From the NCBI RefSeq assembly GCF_018070465.1, contig NZ_JAGPXT010000015.1, positions 73,672 to 137,671 on the forward strand: 64,000 nt of DNA, in the 5' to 3' direction. The stretch comes from Micromonospora sp. C95. GTDB taxonomy: Bacteria > Actinomycetota > Actinomycetes > Mycobacteriales > Micromonosporaceae. Shown in pieces: positions 35,292 to 43,343 of the stretch. Each line of letters begins with the position of its first letter. Position 1 is the stretch's first letter. The notes under the pieces were generated by a model. That model saw only the letters and a list, made by a program, of their open reading frames with translations. It had not been told where the DNA came from and did no database searches. Made by a program: the position numbers and the translations under genes.

Positions 35292-35653
35292 TGCGCGACG
35301 GCTACGTGGCGCGCTGGCGCGGACGGGAGTTCCCGGCCAGCCCGGACGGCAGCGAGGTGCGGCTCTACCAGCCGGACGCGACCGAGGGTTTCACCGAGGT
35401 ACGCCCCGGCCGCCACGTCCGGGTCGTACCGGCGAACGAGATCGAGCAACTGGCGTACGTCCGTACCACCTGTACCTGGAAGGGTCAGCCGTTCATCGTG
35501 CTGGCCGAGCACGACGGGTGGCTGCGGGTCGAGTACACCGGTGGCCGTTGGCCGGTCGCGCAGGCGATGCGGCTGGAGGCCTTCGACTTCGGCGTCTACC
35601 AGGGTTGGGCCCCCGTCGGCGAGGTAACCGACGTACGCGAGCAGCGGGTCTGA
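35288..35653 (+). CDS. Small protein coupled to the SseB-like gene
   Basis: A soluble protein of 120 or 121 residues, rich in beta strands (GYVARWRGREF, EVRLYQPD, RPGRHVRVVP, PFIVLAEHDGWLRVEYTGG). Not recognised as a known family. The start (GTG 35288 or ATG 35291) overlaps the stop of the large gene, so the two are translated together. The tight coupling downstream of a multi-domain protein with a variable linker resembles toxin/immunity pairs, but no toxin domain is identified. Confidence 0.65.
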   Translation: MMRDGYVARWRGREFPASPDGSEVRLYQPDATEGFTEVRPGRHVRVVPANEIEQLAYVRTTCTWKGQPFIVLAEHDGWLRVEYTGGRWPVAQAMRLEAFDFGVYQGWAPVGEVTDVREQRV

Positions 35654-35668
35654 GGCCGCCCGCGCGGG

Positions 35669-36601
35669 TCAGGACTTCGCCCAGCGCAGGACCTCGCCGA
35701 GCACCAGTTCGGGTGTCTCCAGGTGGGGGAAGTGTCCGACCTCGTCGAGCAGTCGCCACTCGTACGGTGCGCTGACATAGCGCCCGGAGCCCTGGGCGGT
35801 GCGCGGTAACGCCGCCACGTCCCGCGCCCCGTGCAGTTGCAGGGTGGGCGCGGAAAGCGGTCGCTGCATCAGCTTCACGAACCGGTAGCCGTGCAGCCGC
35901 AGTACCGACCGGAACGCCCACCGGTAGCCCTCCAACGCGCAGAAGGCGGCCTGCGGGATTCGCATGGCCTCCCGGTAGCGCCGCGCGTGTTCGGCGAAGT
36001 CCGCGCCGGTGACCCAGCGGTCGCCGCCCCAGCGGCGCAGAATCTCCTCGACCGCTCGACCGTTGTCGCGGGTGAGGAGGTGTTCGTACCGGGGCAACTG
36101 GAATCTCAGGGCGGGGGTCGACGCGGCGAACTGACCGCGTGGGTCGGCGAAGATGGCGGCCCGTAGCCGCAGTGGGTGCGGGGCGCCGAGCACCACCAGG
36201 CGGCGCACCAGGTTCGGGTGGAACGAGGCCACGGTCCAGGCGATCATGCCGCCGGCGCCGGTGCCGACCAGGGTGGCCGAGCGCTCGCCCAGCGCCCGGA
36301 TCAGCCCGGCGACGTCGGCCGCGAGGGTGTAACCGTCGTACCCCCGGGGTGGTTTGTCGCTGGCGCCGTAGCCCCGCAGGTCCATCGCGACGGCGCGGAA
36401 GCCGGCGTCGGCGACCGCCGGCAGCATCCGGTGCCAGGCCCACCAGTGTTCGGGGAAGCCGTGCAGGAAGAGCACCATCGGCCCGGTACCCGCCTCCACG
36501 ACGTGGAAGCGGCTGCCGTTGGCACCCACGAACCGGTGCGTCCACGGCCCTTCGGTGAGTACGCAGGACTCGTCGACGGCATCGTCACGCTGGTCGGTCA
36601 T
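35669..36601 (-). CDS. Alpha/beta hydrolase, epoxide-hydrolase-like, altered nucleophile site
   Basis: A 310-residue alpha/beta-fold protein. The oxyanion segment FLHGFPEHWWAW (about residues 45-56) and the C-terminal histidine region VGHFPHLETPE are typical of epoxide hydrolases and haloalkane dehalogenases. The nucleophile elbow, usually GHDWGG, reads GTGAGG at residues 113-118, placing Gly115 where Asp or Ser should be. The protein may be non-catalytic or may use other chemistry. It is on the minus strand with a 66-base cap region before it. Confidence 0.8.
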   Translation of the reverse strand: MTDQRDDAVDESCVLTEGPWTHRFVGANGSRFHVVEAGTGPMVLFLHGFPEHWWAWHRMLPAVADAGFRAVAMDLRGYGASDKPPRGYDGYTLAADVAGLIRALGERSATLVGTGAGGMIAWTVASFHPNLVRRLVVLGAPHPLRLRAAIFADPRGQFAASTPALRFQLPRYEHLLTRDNGRAVEEILRRWGGDRWVTGADFAEHARRYREAMRIPQAAFCALEGYRWAFRSVLRLHGYRFVKLMQRPLSAPTLQLHGARDVAALPRTAQGSGRYVSAPYEWRLLDEVGHFPHLETPELVLGEVLRWAKS

Positions 36602-36689
36602 GCCCGACAGCCTAGGGCCCCGATGCCGCTCGCCTGGCCGGTGCCGTCGCCGCGGTGGCCCGGCCGATCCGCCACGACGGCGTCGACGG

Positions 36690-37175
36690 TCAACCGACCT
36701 GGCTCATCTTGAGGATGCTGACCGGGATTCCGGGGCCGCAGTCCACCTCGGCGGTAGCCGGGGCGGTGGTCACCCGTACCCAGGTGCCGGTGGCGAAGGT
36801 GCCCTTGTCGGCGCCGTGCAAGGCGTACTCCCGGCCGTCGTCGGTGACCAGGGTGTAGCAGGGGCCGCTGCCGCCCTGACTGAGCCGCCCGGCCAGGACG
36901 TTGGTCTTGCGCAGCTCGGTGGGATGGCGCGGCGGTGCCGTCGGGGTGCCGATCAGCGGCGGGTCGGTGGGCGACAGAGCCTCGCCGGTGCGCCCGACGG
37001 GAGGCTGCCCGGTGGCGTTGCCGGCGGTGGCGTCGCCTGCCACGGTCGGGCTGCCGGTAGCGGTGGGGCGCTGGTCGGCGGTCACGGCACCTCCGTCCGG
37101 CTCGCCGCATCCAGCCAGGGCCAGCAGCGCGGCGAGGCAGGCCGCCGGCGCTCGGGTGCGGATGGTGGTGGGCAC
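36690..37175 (-). CDS. Probable lipoprotein of unknown function
   Basis: GTG 37175 gives 161 residues with a typical lipoprotein signal: a basic start (PTTIRTRAP), a hydrophobic core and the lipobox LAGC, so Cys about 20 would be lipid-modified. A Pro/Thr/Gly-rich linker follows, then a small domain of about 80 residues with two cysteines (GPCYTLVTDDG, EVDCGPGIPV), possibly disulfide-bonded. No family is recognised. The longer frame to 37274 is rejected because it puts the signal in the interior. Confidence 0.7.
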   Translation of the reverse strand: MPTTIRTRAPAACLAALLALAGCGEPDGGAVTADQRPTATGSPTVAGDATAGNATGQPPVGRTGEALSPTDPPLIGTPTAPPRHPTELRKTNVLAGRLSQGGSGPCYTLVTDDGREYALHGADKGTFATGTWVRVTTAPATAEVDCGPGIPVSILKMSQVG

Positions 37176-37291
37176 CAGGGTATGACGCGAGCGGTGTCGG
37201 GGCGGTTCCCCTGCGGTCGATGCGGGTCCGGAAAGGGGTGGTGCCCCCGGCAGCTGACCAGCCCGGGGCACCACGTCGTCGGTCCGACGGA

Positions 37292-39712
37292 TCAGGAGAA
37301 GCGGACCTTGGTGTTGATCCCGTTCTGCTTCAACACCTTGATCTTGGTGCCGGTGGCCGGCAGCTTCACGCCGTGGTTCGGCAGCTCCGGGAACCAGTAC
37401 TTCTTGGTGTCGTCGAACAGCGGCTGCGCGGCCTGCCCACGGATGTACTGCGGCTGGCTGTTGAGGTGCAGCGTGAACGAATCCGCCTTCTTGAGACTGA
37501 ACGGCGCGTCGTAGACCTGGATGCGGGCCCGCCAGGGCTGCCCGGTCAGGTTGTAGATCGGCCGCGGATGGGCGTCAATGATCATGTTCCGGCCCTCGCC
37601 CGGGTGGGCGAAGGTGTCGTTGTCCGCCCACCGGGTGTTCCAGTACGAGATCAGCAGTCCCTCCTGGTACGCGTAGTGGTCCACGTAGTCCGGCTTGGTG
37701 TTCTCGTACCCGAAGAAGTACGGGCCGGTCTTGAGATACTTGTCGTACGAGATGTACTGCCGGGTGCCGGCGATGTAGTAGTTCGCGAAGCTCCGCGTGT
37801 ACGTCGCCTCGACCACCTCGAACCCGCCGGCCAACGTCCAGCCGTCCGCGTCGGACTCCGCGCCGTCGGTGAAGACGGTCTCGCCGTCGGCGGTGAGGGT
37901 GACCGCGTCGCCGAAGAAGCCGCCTTCGGAGACACCACCGTCGGTCTGGTAGCGCAGCCGGAATCCGACGCTGCCGCCCGCCACCTGGTCCAGTGGGATC
38001 TCGATGTCGACCCACTCGTCGTCGGAGCTGCCGTCCAGCGCGAAACGGCCGGGGGAGATCTCCTTCAGCGGCTCGCCGTCGACCGTGCCGTTCTGCGACG
38101 TCCAGGTCTGCCCGCCGTCGAGGGAGGTCTCGAAGAAGAGGTAGTCGTAGTCCGCCTCGATGCTGTAGCGGCCCTTCATCGACAGGGTCGCCGACGACTT
38201 CCCGGTCAGGTCGAACGTCCGGGTCATGGTGCTGTTGAGGTCGTCCGCGTTGCCGGAGAAGAACTGCTTGTCACCCTCGTACGGCGCGCCGTTGTCGAAG
38301 GTGTACTCGCGCTCGGGCAGCACCACCACGGCGGCCTGGGCCTGCTTGGTGTTGTACTCCTGCGGGCCGAGAGTGAGCGTCCGCTTCTGCCCGGCCACGA
38401 CGACCTCGTAGTCGAGCCAACCGAGCTGGAGCTTGTTCCAGGCGCCGAGGTCGCCGCCGCGCTCGCCGATGCCACCGTCGTGCTTGGCGCCGAGCCGGCT
38501 CTGCGCCATCAGCGTCCAGTGCTCGTTGTTGTTGTCGCCGCCGCTGATCACGTTGTAGTCGTCCGGCAGGCCGAGGTCGTGGGCGTACTCGTGGTAGAAG
38601 ACGCTGCGACCGCCGTTCTCCGGCTGGATGGTGTAGTCGCCGATCCAGACGCCGGTGTCGCCGATCTGGGTACCGCCCGCCGGGAAGTTCGACGGCCCGG
38701 TGCGGCCCTGGTCGGAGGCGTACGCGTACCAGCGGTGGCTCCAGATGGCGTCCTCGCCCTGGATCGGGTCGCCGTCGGCCATGTCGCCACCGGCGTGCAC
38801 GATCTGGAAGTGGTCGATGTAGCCGTCCGGCTCGTTGAAGTCGCCGTCACCGTCGTGGTCGTAGCGGTCCCACTCGTCCATCGCCCGCACGTCGGCGGCG
38901 ATCTCCTCGTCGGTCCGCCCGGCCGCCTGCTGGTCGGCGACCCACTTGTTGGCGGCGTCGCGCACCAGCGCCCAGACGTTGTTGCAGACGATTCCCTCGC
39001 ACGGGTAGCCGCTGGAGCGGCCGTAGCGGGCCTCGTTGTACTGGACCTTCACCCAGTCGGTGACCACGCCGTCGACGCTGTACCGGCCGGAGGACTGTGC
39101 CTCGTAGTACTGCTTCACCGACTCGCCACCGGGGTCGGTGCCGAAGTAGAGCTTCCGGTAGTGGTCGGCGTCGTAGTCCGCCTGCCAGACGGTGGAGTTG
39201 TCCACCGACCGGTCCGGCTCGGGGATCTCGTTGTGCAGTGGACCGTCGAACTTCGTCGGGCCGGCGATGTCCGGGTCGGTGTCCTGGTCGGGGTAGTTCG
39301 GGTGCCGGTCATTGCCGAACTCCGCGAGGATCACGAAGATCTGGTCGGTCTGTTCCCGGGACAGCTCGACGTACTGCTTCTCGGTGGGGCCTCGCCCGCG
39401 CTTGGTGGCCTTGGCGTTGCGGCCGGCCGCACCGCCACGGACGGCCCGCTCGCCGACCTTGACCACCGTGCTGCCGTTGATCCGTTCGGCCTTGGCCCGG
39501 CCCGAGAGCACCTCACTGAGGCCCTCCTGGCGCAGGGCGCGGCGCTTGTCCTCAAGCGGGTTCGGCAGGTCGTGTTCGGCGTGGGCGGGCTCCGCGATGG
39601 ACGGGGCGGCCGCCGGTGTCTCCAGCTGCGGAGCGGCGGCGGCGGATGTGCCGACCGTCAGTCCGGTAGCCGTCAACGAGAGCCCGAGCAGACCCACTGC
39701 GACTTTCCGCAC
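37292..39712 (-). CDS. Secreted M6 metalloprotease (immune inhibitor A family)
   Basis: An 806-residue exported zinc protease. A Sec signal peptide (residues 1-27, ending in Ala-rich TSAAAAP) is followed by a propeptide region, then the peptidase domain. The active-site motif HEYAHDLGLPD has His374, Glu375 and His378, the HExxHxxGxPD form of family M6. The later part (about residues 470-690) has beta-sandwich MAM-like segments. GTG 39712 has GGAGG seven bases upstream. Family members degrade host or environmental proteins and are usually induced in stationary phase. Confidence 0.92.
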   Translation of the reverse strand: MRKVAVGLLGLSLTATGLTVGTSAAAAPQLETPAAAPSIAEPAHAEHDLPNPLEDKRRALRQEGLSEVLSGRAKAERINGSTVVKVGERAVRGGAAGRNAKATKRGRGPTEKQYVELSREQTDQIFVILAEFGNDRHPNYPDQDTDPDIAGPTKFDGPLHNEIPEPDRSVDNSTVWQADYDADHYRKLYFGTDPGGESVKQYYEAQSSGRYSVDGVVTDWVKVQYNEARYGRSSGYPCEGIVCNNVWALVRDAANKWVADQQAAGRTDEEIAADVRAMDEWDRYDHDGDGDFNEPDGYIDHFQIVHAGGDMADGDPIQGEDAIWSHRWYAYASDQGRTGPSNFPAGGTQIGDTGVWIGDYTIQPENGGRSVFYHEYAHDLGLPDDYNVISGGDNNNEHWTLMAQSRLGAKHDGGIGERGGDLGAWNKLQLGWLDYEVVVAGQKRTLTLGPQEYNTKQAQAAVVVLPEREYTFDNGAPYEGDKQFFSGNADDLNSTMTRTFDLTGKSSATLSMKGRYSIEADYDYLFFETSLDGGQTWTSQNGTVDGEPLKEISPGRFALDGSSDDEWVDIEIPLDQVAGGSVGFRLRYQTDGGVSEGGFFGDAVTLTADGETVFTDGAESDADGWTLAGGFEVVEATYTRSFANYYIAGTRQYISYDKYLKTGPYFFGYENTKPDYVDHYAYQEGLLISYWNTRWADNDTFAHPGEGRNMIIDAHPRPIYNLTGQPWRARIQVYDAPFSLKKADSFTLHLNSQPQYIRGQAAQPLFDDTKKYWFPELPNHGVKLPATGTKIKVLKQNGINTKVRFS

Positions 39713-39911
39713 GTGGTACCTCCGGATTGAGGGAACCGACCCGTCGGGGGGTTGCGGGCCGGTGAAAAAGGCCCCCGTAAATGGGGCCAGTGGTGAACCT
39801 AGGCACTCCTGGGGCTGGTGAGAAGAGTTGTGACCAAATTTTGTTGCACCTTTTTGTTGGCAGGCGTTTTCACTGTCACATCCCGACCCGAGTTGACGTG
39901 CGGAAACATGA

Positions 39912-39949
39912 CGAAGGGTGGCGGTCCGATCCCGGACCGCCACCCTTCG
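39912..39949 (-). terminator. Terminator of acs
   Basis: Arms 39912-39928 and 39933-39949 are perfect 17-bp complements with a 4-base loop (ATCC). On the minus strand the hairpin lies 17 bases after the acs stop. Confidence 0.85.
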
Positions 39950-39965
39950 GGTCGTACGCCTGTGG

Positions 39966-41960
39966 TCAGTCCTCGTCGGACTTGCCGCCGCTCATCCCCG
40001 AGGAGATCAGGTCCATCACGGACGAGTCCTGCAACGTGGTCACGTCGCCAAGCGAGCGGTTCTCCGCCACGTCCCGCAGCAGCCGACGCATGATCTTGCC
40101 GGACCGGGTCTTCGGCAACTCCGGCACCAGCATGATCTGCCGAGGCTTGGCGATCGGACCGAGCGTCTTCGCCACGTGGTTGCGCAACTCGGCGATGAGC
40201 TGCTCACCGGCCGCACCGGAGATCTCGGTGCTGCCCCGGGGGATGGCGAACGCGACGATCGCCTGCCCGGTCGTCGGGTCGGTCGCGCCGACCACCGCCG
40301 CCTCCGCCACCGACGGGTGCGACACCAGCGCCGATTCCACCTCGGTGGTGGAGATGTTGTGCCCCGACACCAGCATCACGTCGTCGACCCGACCGAGCAG
40401 CCAGACGTGCCCGTCGTCGTCCTTCTTCGCACCGTCACCGGCGAAGTAGATCCACGGATCGTCGGAGTTGCCGGTCGCGCCCGCGCCGAACCGGGACCAG
40501 TACGTCTCGATGAACCGGTTGTCGTCTCCCCAGATGGTGCGCAGCATCGACGGCCACGGCTCGCGCAGCACCAGGTAACCGCCACCGCCGTTGGGCACCG
40601 ACTGGCCCTGGTCGTCCACCACGTCCGCGACTACGCCCGGCAGCGGAGTCATCGCCGAGCCCGGCTTGGCGGCGGTCACCCCCGGCAGCGGTGAGATCAT
40701 CATGCTGCCGGTCTCGGTCTGCCACCAGGTGTCCACGATGGGCAGCTCACCGTGCCCCACGTGCTGCCTGTACCACATCCAGGCCTCGGGGTTGATCGGC
40801 TCGCCGACACTGCCGAGCAGCCGCAGCGAGGAGAGGTTGTACTCGGCCGGGATCTCCTCGCCCCACTTCATCATGGTGCGGATCAACGTCGGCGCCGTGT
40901 AGAGGATGGTCACCCGGTACCGGTCGACGATCTCCCAGAAGCGGCCCTTGTGCGGGGTGTCCGGCGTGCCCTCGTACATCACCTGGGTCACGCCGTTGGC
41001 GAGCGGACCGTAGACGATGTACGAGTGGCCGGTCACCCAGCCGATGTCCGCCGTGCACCAGTAGACATCGGAGTCCGGCTTGAGGTCGAAGACCGCGTAC
41101 GACGTGTACGCCGCCTGGGTCAGGTAACCGCCGGTGGTGTGCAGGATGCCCTTCGGGCGGGCGGTGGTGCCGCTGGTGTAGAGGATGAACAACGGGTGCT
41201 CGGAGTCGAACGGCTGCGCGGTGTGCTCGGCCGACGCCTGCTCCACCGTCTCGTGCCACCAGTGGTCCCGCTCGGACCAGCCGACCTCCTCGCCGGTGCG
41301 CCGGACCACCAGGACGTGCTCGACCGACGGGCAGTTCGCCACCGCCTCGTCGACGGTCGGCTTGAGCGCGGACGGCTTGCCGCGCCGGTACCCGCCGTCG
41401 GCCGTGATGACGACCTTCGCCGAGGCGTCCTGGATCCGGTTGGTGAGCGCGTCCGCGGAGAAGCCGCCGAACACCACGCTGTGCGTGGCGCCGATCCGGG
41501 CACAGGCCAGCATCGCGACCGCGGCCTCCGGAATCATCGGCAGGTAGATCGCCACCCGGTCACCGGCGGTCACGCCGAGGTCGGTGAGCGCGTTCGCCGC
41601 CTGGCAGGTCATCCGGTGCAGGTCGGCGTAGGTGATGGTGCGGCTGTCGCCGGGTTCGCCCTCCCAGTGGATCGCCACCTTGTCACCCCGGCCGGCCTCC
41701 ACATGCCGGTCGAGACAGTTGTAGGCCACGTTCAACTGTCCGCCGACGAACCACCTCGCGAACGGCGGCCGCGACCAGTCCAGCACCTGGTCCCACTGCT
41801 TGGTCCAGGCCAACCGGGACGCCTGGCGCTCCCAGAAGGCGAACCGGTCGGCCGCCGCCTCGGCGTACGCTTCCGCGGTGACGTTGGCGTCGGCGGCGAG
41901 TTCGGCCGGCGGCGGGAACTGGCGCGTCTCGTTCAGCAGATTGGCCAATGCCTCGCTCAT
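39966..41960 (-). CDS. acs: Acetyl-CoA synthetase
   Basis: The AMP-forming enzyme converts acetate, ATP and CoA to acetyl-CoA. The 664-residue length is standard. Adenylate-forming motifs are visible: YTSGTTARPKGILH, the WWQTETGSMM motif, YFAGDGAKKDDDGHVWLLGR and the C-terminal PKTRSGKIMRR with the lysine that is acetylated in the family for control. The start ATG at 41960 sits in a hairpin and overlaps the stop of an upstream 27-codon ORF. It is divergent from the Fic-like gene. Confidence 0.96.
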   Translation of the reverse strand: MSEALANLLNETRQFPPPAELAADANVTAEAYAEAAADRFAFWERQASRLAWTKQWDQVLDWSRPPFARWFVGGQLNVAYNCLDRHVEAGRGDKVAIHWEGEPGDSRTITYADLHRMTCQAANALTDLGVTAGDRVAIYLPMIPEAAVAMLACARIGATHSVVFGGFSADALTNRIQDASAKVVITADGGYRRGKPSALKPTVDEAVANCPSVEHVLVVRRTGEEVGWSERDHWWHETVEQASAEHTAQPFDSEHPLFILYTSGTTARPKGILHTTGGYLTQAAYTSYAVFDLKPDSDVYWCTADIGWVTGHSYIVYGPLANGVTQVMYEGTPDTPHKGRFWEIVDRYRVTILYTAPTLIRTMMKWGEEIPAEYNLSSLRLLGSVGEPINPEAWMWYRQHVGHGELPIVDTWWQTETGSMMISPLPGVTAAKPGSAMTPLPGVVADVVDDQGQSVPNGGGGYLVLREPWPSMLRTIWGDDNRFIETYWSRFGAGATGNSDDPWIYFAGDGAKKDDDGHVWLLGRVDDVMLVSGHNISTTEVESALVSHPSVAEAAVVGATDPTTGQAIVAFAIPRGSTEISGAAGEQLIAELRNHVAKTLGPIAKPRQIMLVPELPKTRSGKIMRRLLRDVAENRSLGDVTTLQDSSVMDLISSGMSGGKSDED

Positions 41961-42040
41961 GCCGGTACTCCGCTTCGCTTCGTACCGGCATGAGGCACCA
42001 GCGCGCTGCATTGATGATTCGCTCGCTGACGCTCGCTCAT
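41957..42040 (-). CDS. 27-codon leader ORF upstream of acs
   Basis: ATG 42040 follows GAGGAG with seven-base spacing, better than the ribosome-binding site of acs itself. The frame runs 27 codons and its TGA (41959-41957) overlaps the acs ATG (ATGA). The peptide starts MSERQRANHQC. It may couple acs translation to leader translation, or it may be what remains of the original gene start after an 80-base insertion, since GCATGAGCGAG occurs at both starts. Confidence 0.45.
   Translation of the reverse strand: MSERQRANHQCSALVPHAGTKRSGVPA
41958..41992 (-). promoter_or_regulatory. Hairpin covering the acs start codon
   Basis: CATGCCGGTAC at 41958-41968 pairs perfectly with GTACCGGCATG at 41982-41992 around a 13-base loop. 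On the mRNA the acs start codon lies at the 3' foot of the stem. Ribosomes reading the leader ORF would open it. Confidence 0.6.
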
Positions 42041-42215
42041 GCGGTGACTCCTCGTCGCTCGGGTGACCTGGGTCTCTCCCGGGCAGGTTAGTCGCGGCGG
42101 CTGGGCGAGGCGACCGATCCCCGACGCGCCCGTCGCTCAACGGCCACTCCCACGCGCCGAGGTGCAGCACAGAGCCGCGCTTTCCCGCTGGTCCGCGCGG
42201 CCTGGGCGTTCGATC

Positions 42216-42281
42216 GTCACGGCTTGCGGCATGTCGGGCCCTCCCGTCGCCGTGATGGCCCGACATGCCGCAACCCGTGAC
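42216..42281. repeat. 25-bp inverted repeat in the acs/Fic-like divergent region
   Basis: Arms 42216-42240 and 42257-42281 match over 25 bases with a single mismatch, and the inner 17 are perfect. The region between the acs leader and the Fic-like gene (about 350 bases) has no convincing gene. The element lies between divergent genes, so it is not a normal terminator. It could be a mobile palindromic repeat or an operator. Confidence 0.7.
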
Positions 42282-42388
42282 CTCGGCTCTCCCGGTCGGG
42301 GTGGTTGCCGCCCGGGAGGCCGGTGGCGTGGGTCGCGTTGCCGGTGACTCGCGCCCGGGCCCACCGCCTCCGTCGTTACCGTGTCGGA

Positions 42389-43135
42389 GTGACCGCCGAT
42401 CCGCTCGCACCGCTGCTCGACCTCGCCGACATCGCCGCCGCCGTGGAGCGGGCCCGCGACCGGTTCGACCGGGCACTGGGCCACCGGGCGTTGCGGCGCC
42501 ACGGCGGCCAGGTCGCCGCCGAGGTGAGCCTGCGCTCCGCGGTGGCCAGCGCCGGACTGGAGGGCCACCACCACGAGCGGGAGGCGGTACGCGCCGGCAC
42601 CGTCACCGAACCGGTGCTCCAGGGTGCGCTCCGGGTGGCCGGCGCCCTGCCCGGGCTCAGCGAACTCTGGCCGAAGGCCCCCCGGCAGGTACTGGCGAAG
42701 CTGCACGTGCTCGCCGCCCGCGAGGTGGTCGCCGAGGCCGCGCTGGGCCGCCCGGTCGACGATCCGGTGGTCGCTGCCCGGCTCGACGCCCTGGCCACGC
42801 TGGTGGCCGGCGGCACCCAGGTCACCCCGCTGGTGCTGGCCGCCGTCGTGCACGGTGAACTGCTCAACCTGCGGCCGTTCGCCGGCCCGTCGGGCGTGGT
42901 GGCCCGGGGCGCGGCCCGTCTCGTGCTGCTCTCCACCGGGTTCGACCCCCGCGGCCTGCTCGCCGTAGATGTCGGGCACCGGGAACGCGAGCCGGAGTAC
43001 GTGGGCGCGGCCGGTGCCTTCGCCACCGGCACCCCGGACGGACTGCGATCCTGGCTCCGCCACTACATGTCCGCCGTCGAGGTGGGCGTCGACCAACTCA
43101 CCGCGATCGGCGACGAGATCCTGGCCGCCGCCTGA
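42389..43135 (+). CDS. Fic-fold protein with degenerate active site
   Basis: A 248-residue helical protein. It keeps the class II inhibitory helix motif SxxxEG (SAGLEG, residues 54-59). The position of the Fic signature HPFx(D/E)GNGRxxR reads RPFAGPSGVVAR from Arg162, lacking the catalytic His and the GNGR residues. Active Fic enzymes attach AMP to target proteins; this one is probably not an AMP transferase. GTG 42389 is the first start consistent with the conserved part. It lies between acs and a HAD phosphatase, an order I recall as conserved in other actinomycetes. Confidence 0.72.
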   Translation: MTADPLAPLLDLADIAAAVERARDRFDRALGHRALRRHGGQVAAEVSLRSAVASAGLEGHHHEREAVRAGTVTEPVLQGALRVAGALPGLSELWPKAPRQVLAKLHVLAAREVVAEAALGRPVDDPVVAARLDALATLVAGGTQVTPLVLAAVVHGELLNLRPFAGPSGVVARGAARLVLLSTGFDPRGLLAVDVGHREREPEYVGAAGAFATGTPDGLRSWLRHYMSAVEVGVDQLTAIGDEILAAA

Positions 43136-43343
43136 GGGGATACCGACGATCCGTCCGATGGCGGCGCCGATCGGTGGTGCCTGTGGTGGAGGGGGGCCGG
43201 GTGCGCCCGCGCTGTGTCCGAACGCCGCTGGCCGGCGGCCCCGCGCCGGTTCCTGGCCGGCCCTCTGTAGCTGCCGTCGTCGATCCCCGTGCGGGCGCTG
43301 GTGGTCGCGGCCTCGGCCTGCGGCGGTGCAGCCTGCGGTGCGG

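Noticed and set aside
36601..36690. Additional gene between the hydrolase and the lipoprotein
   Set aside because: The gap is under 100 bases with no start and ribosome-binding site.
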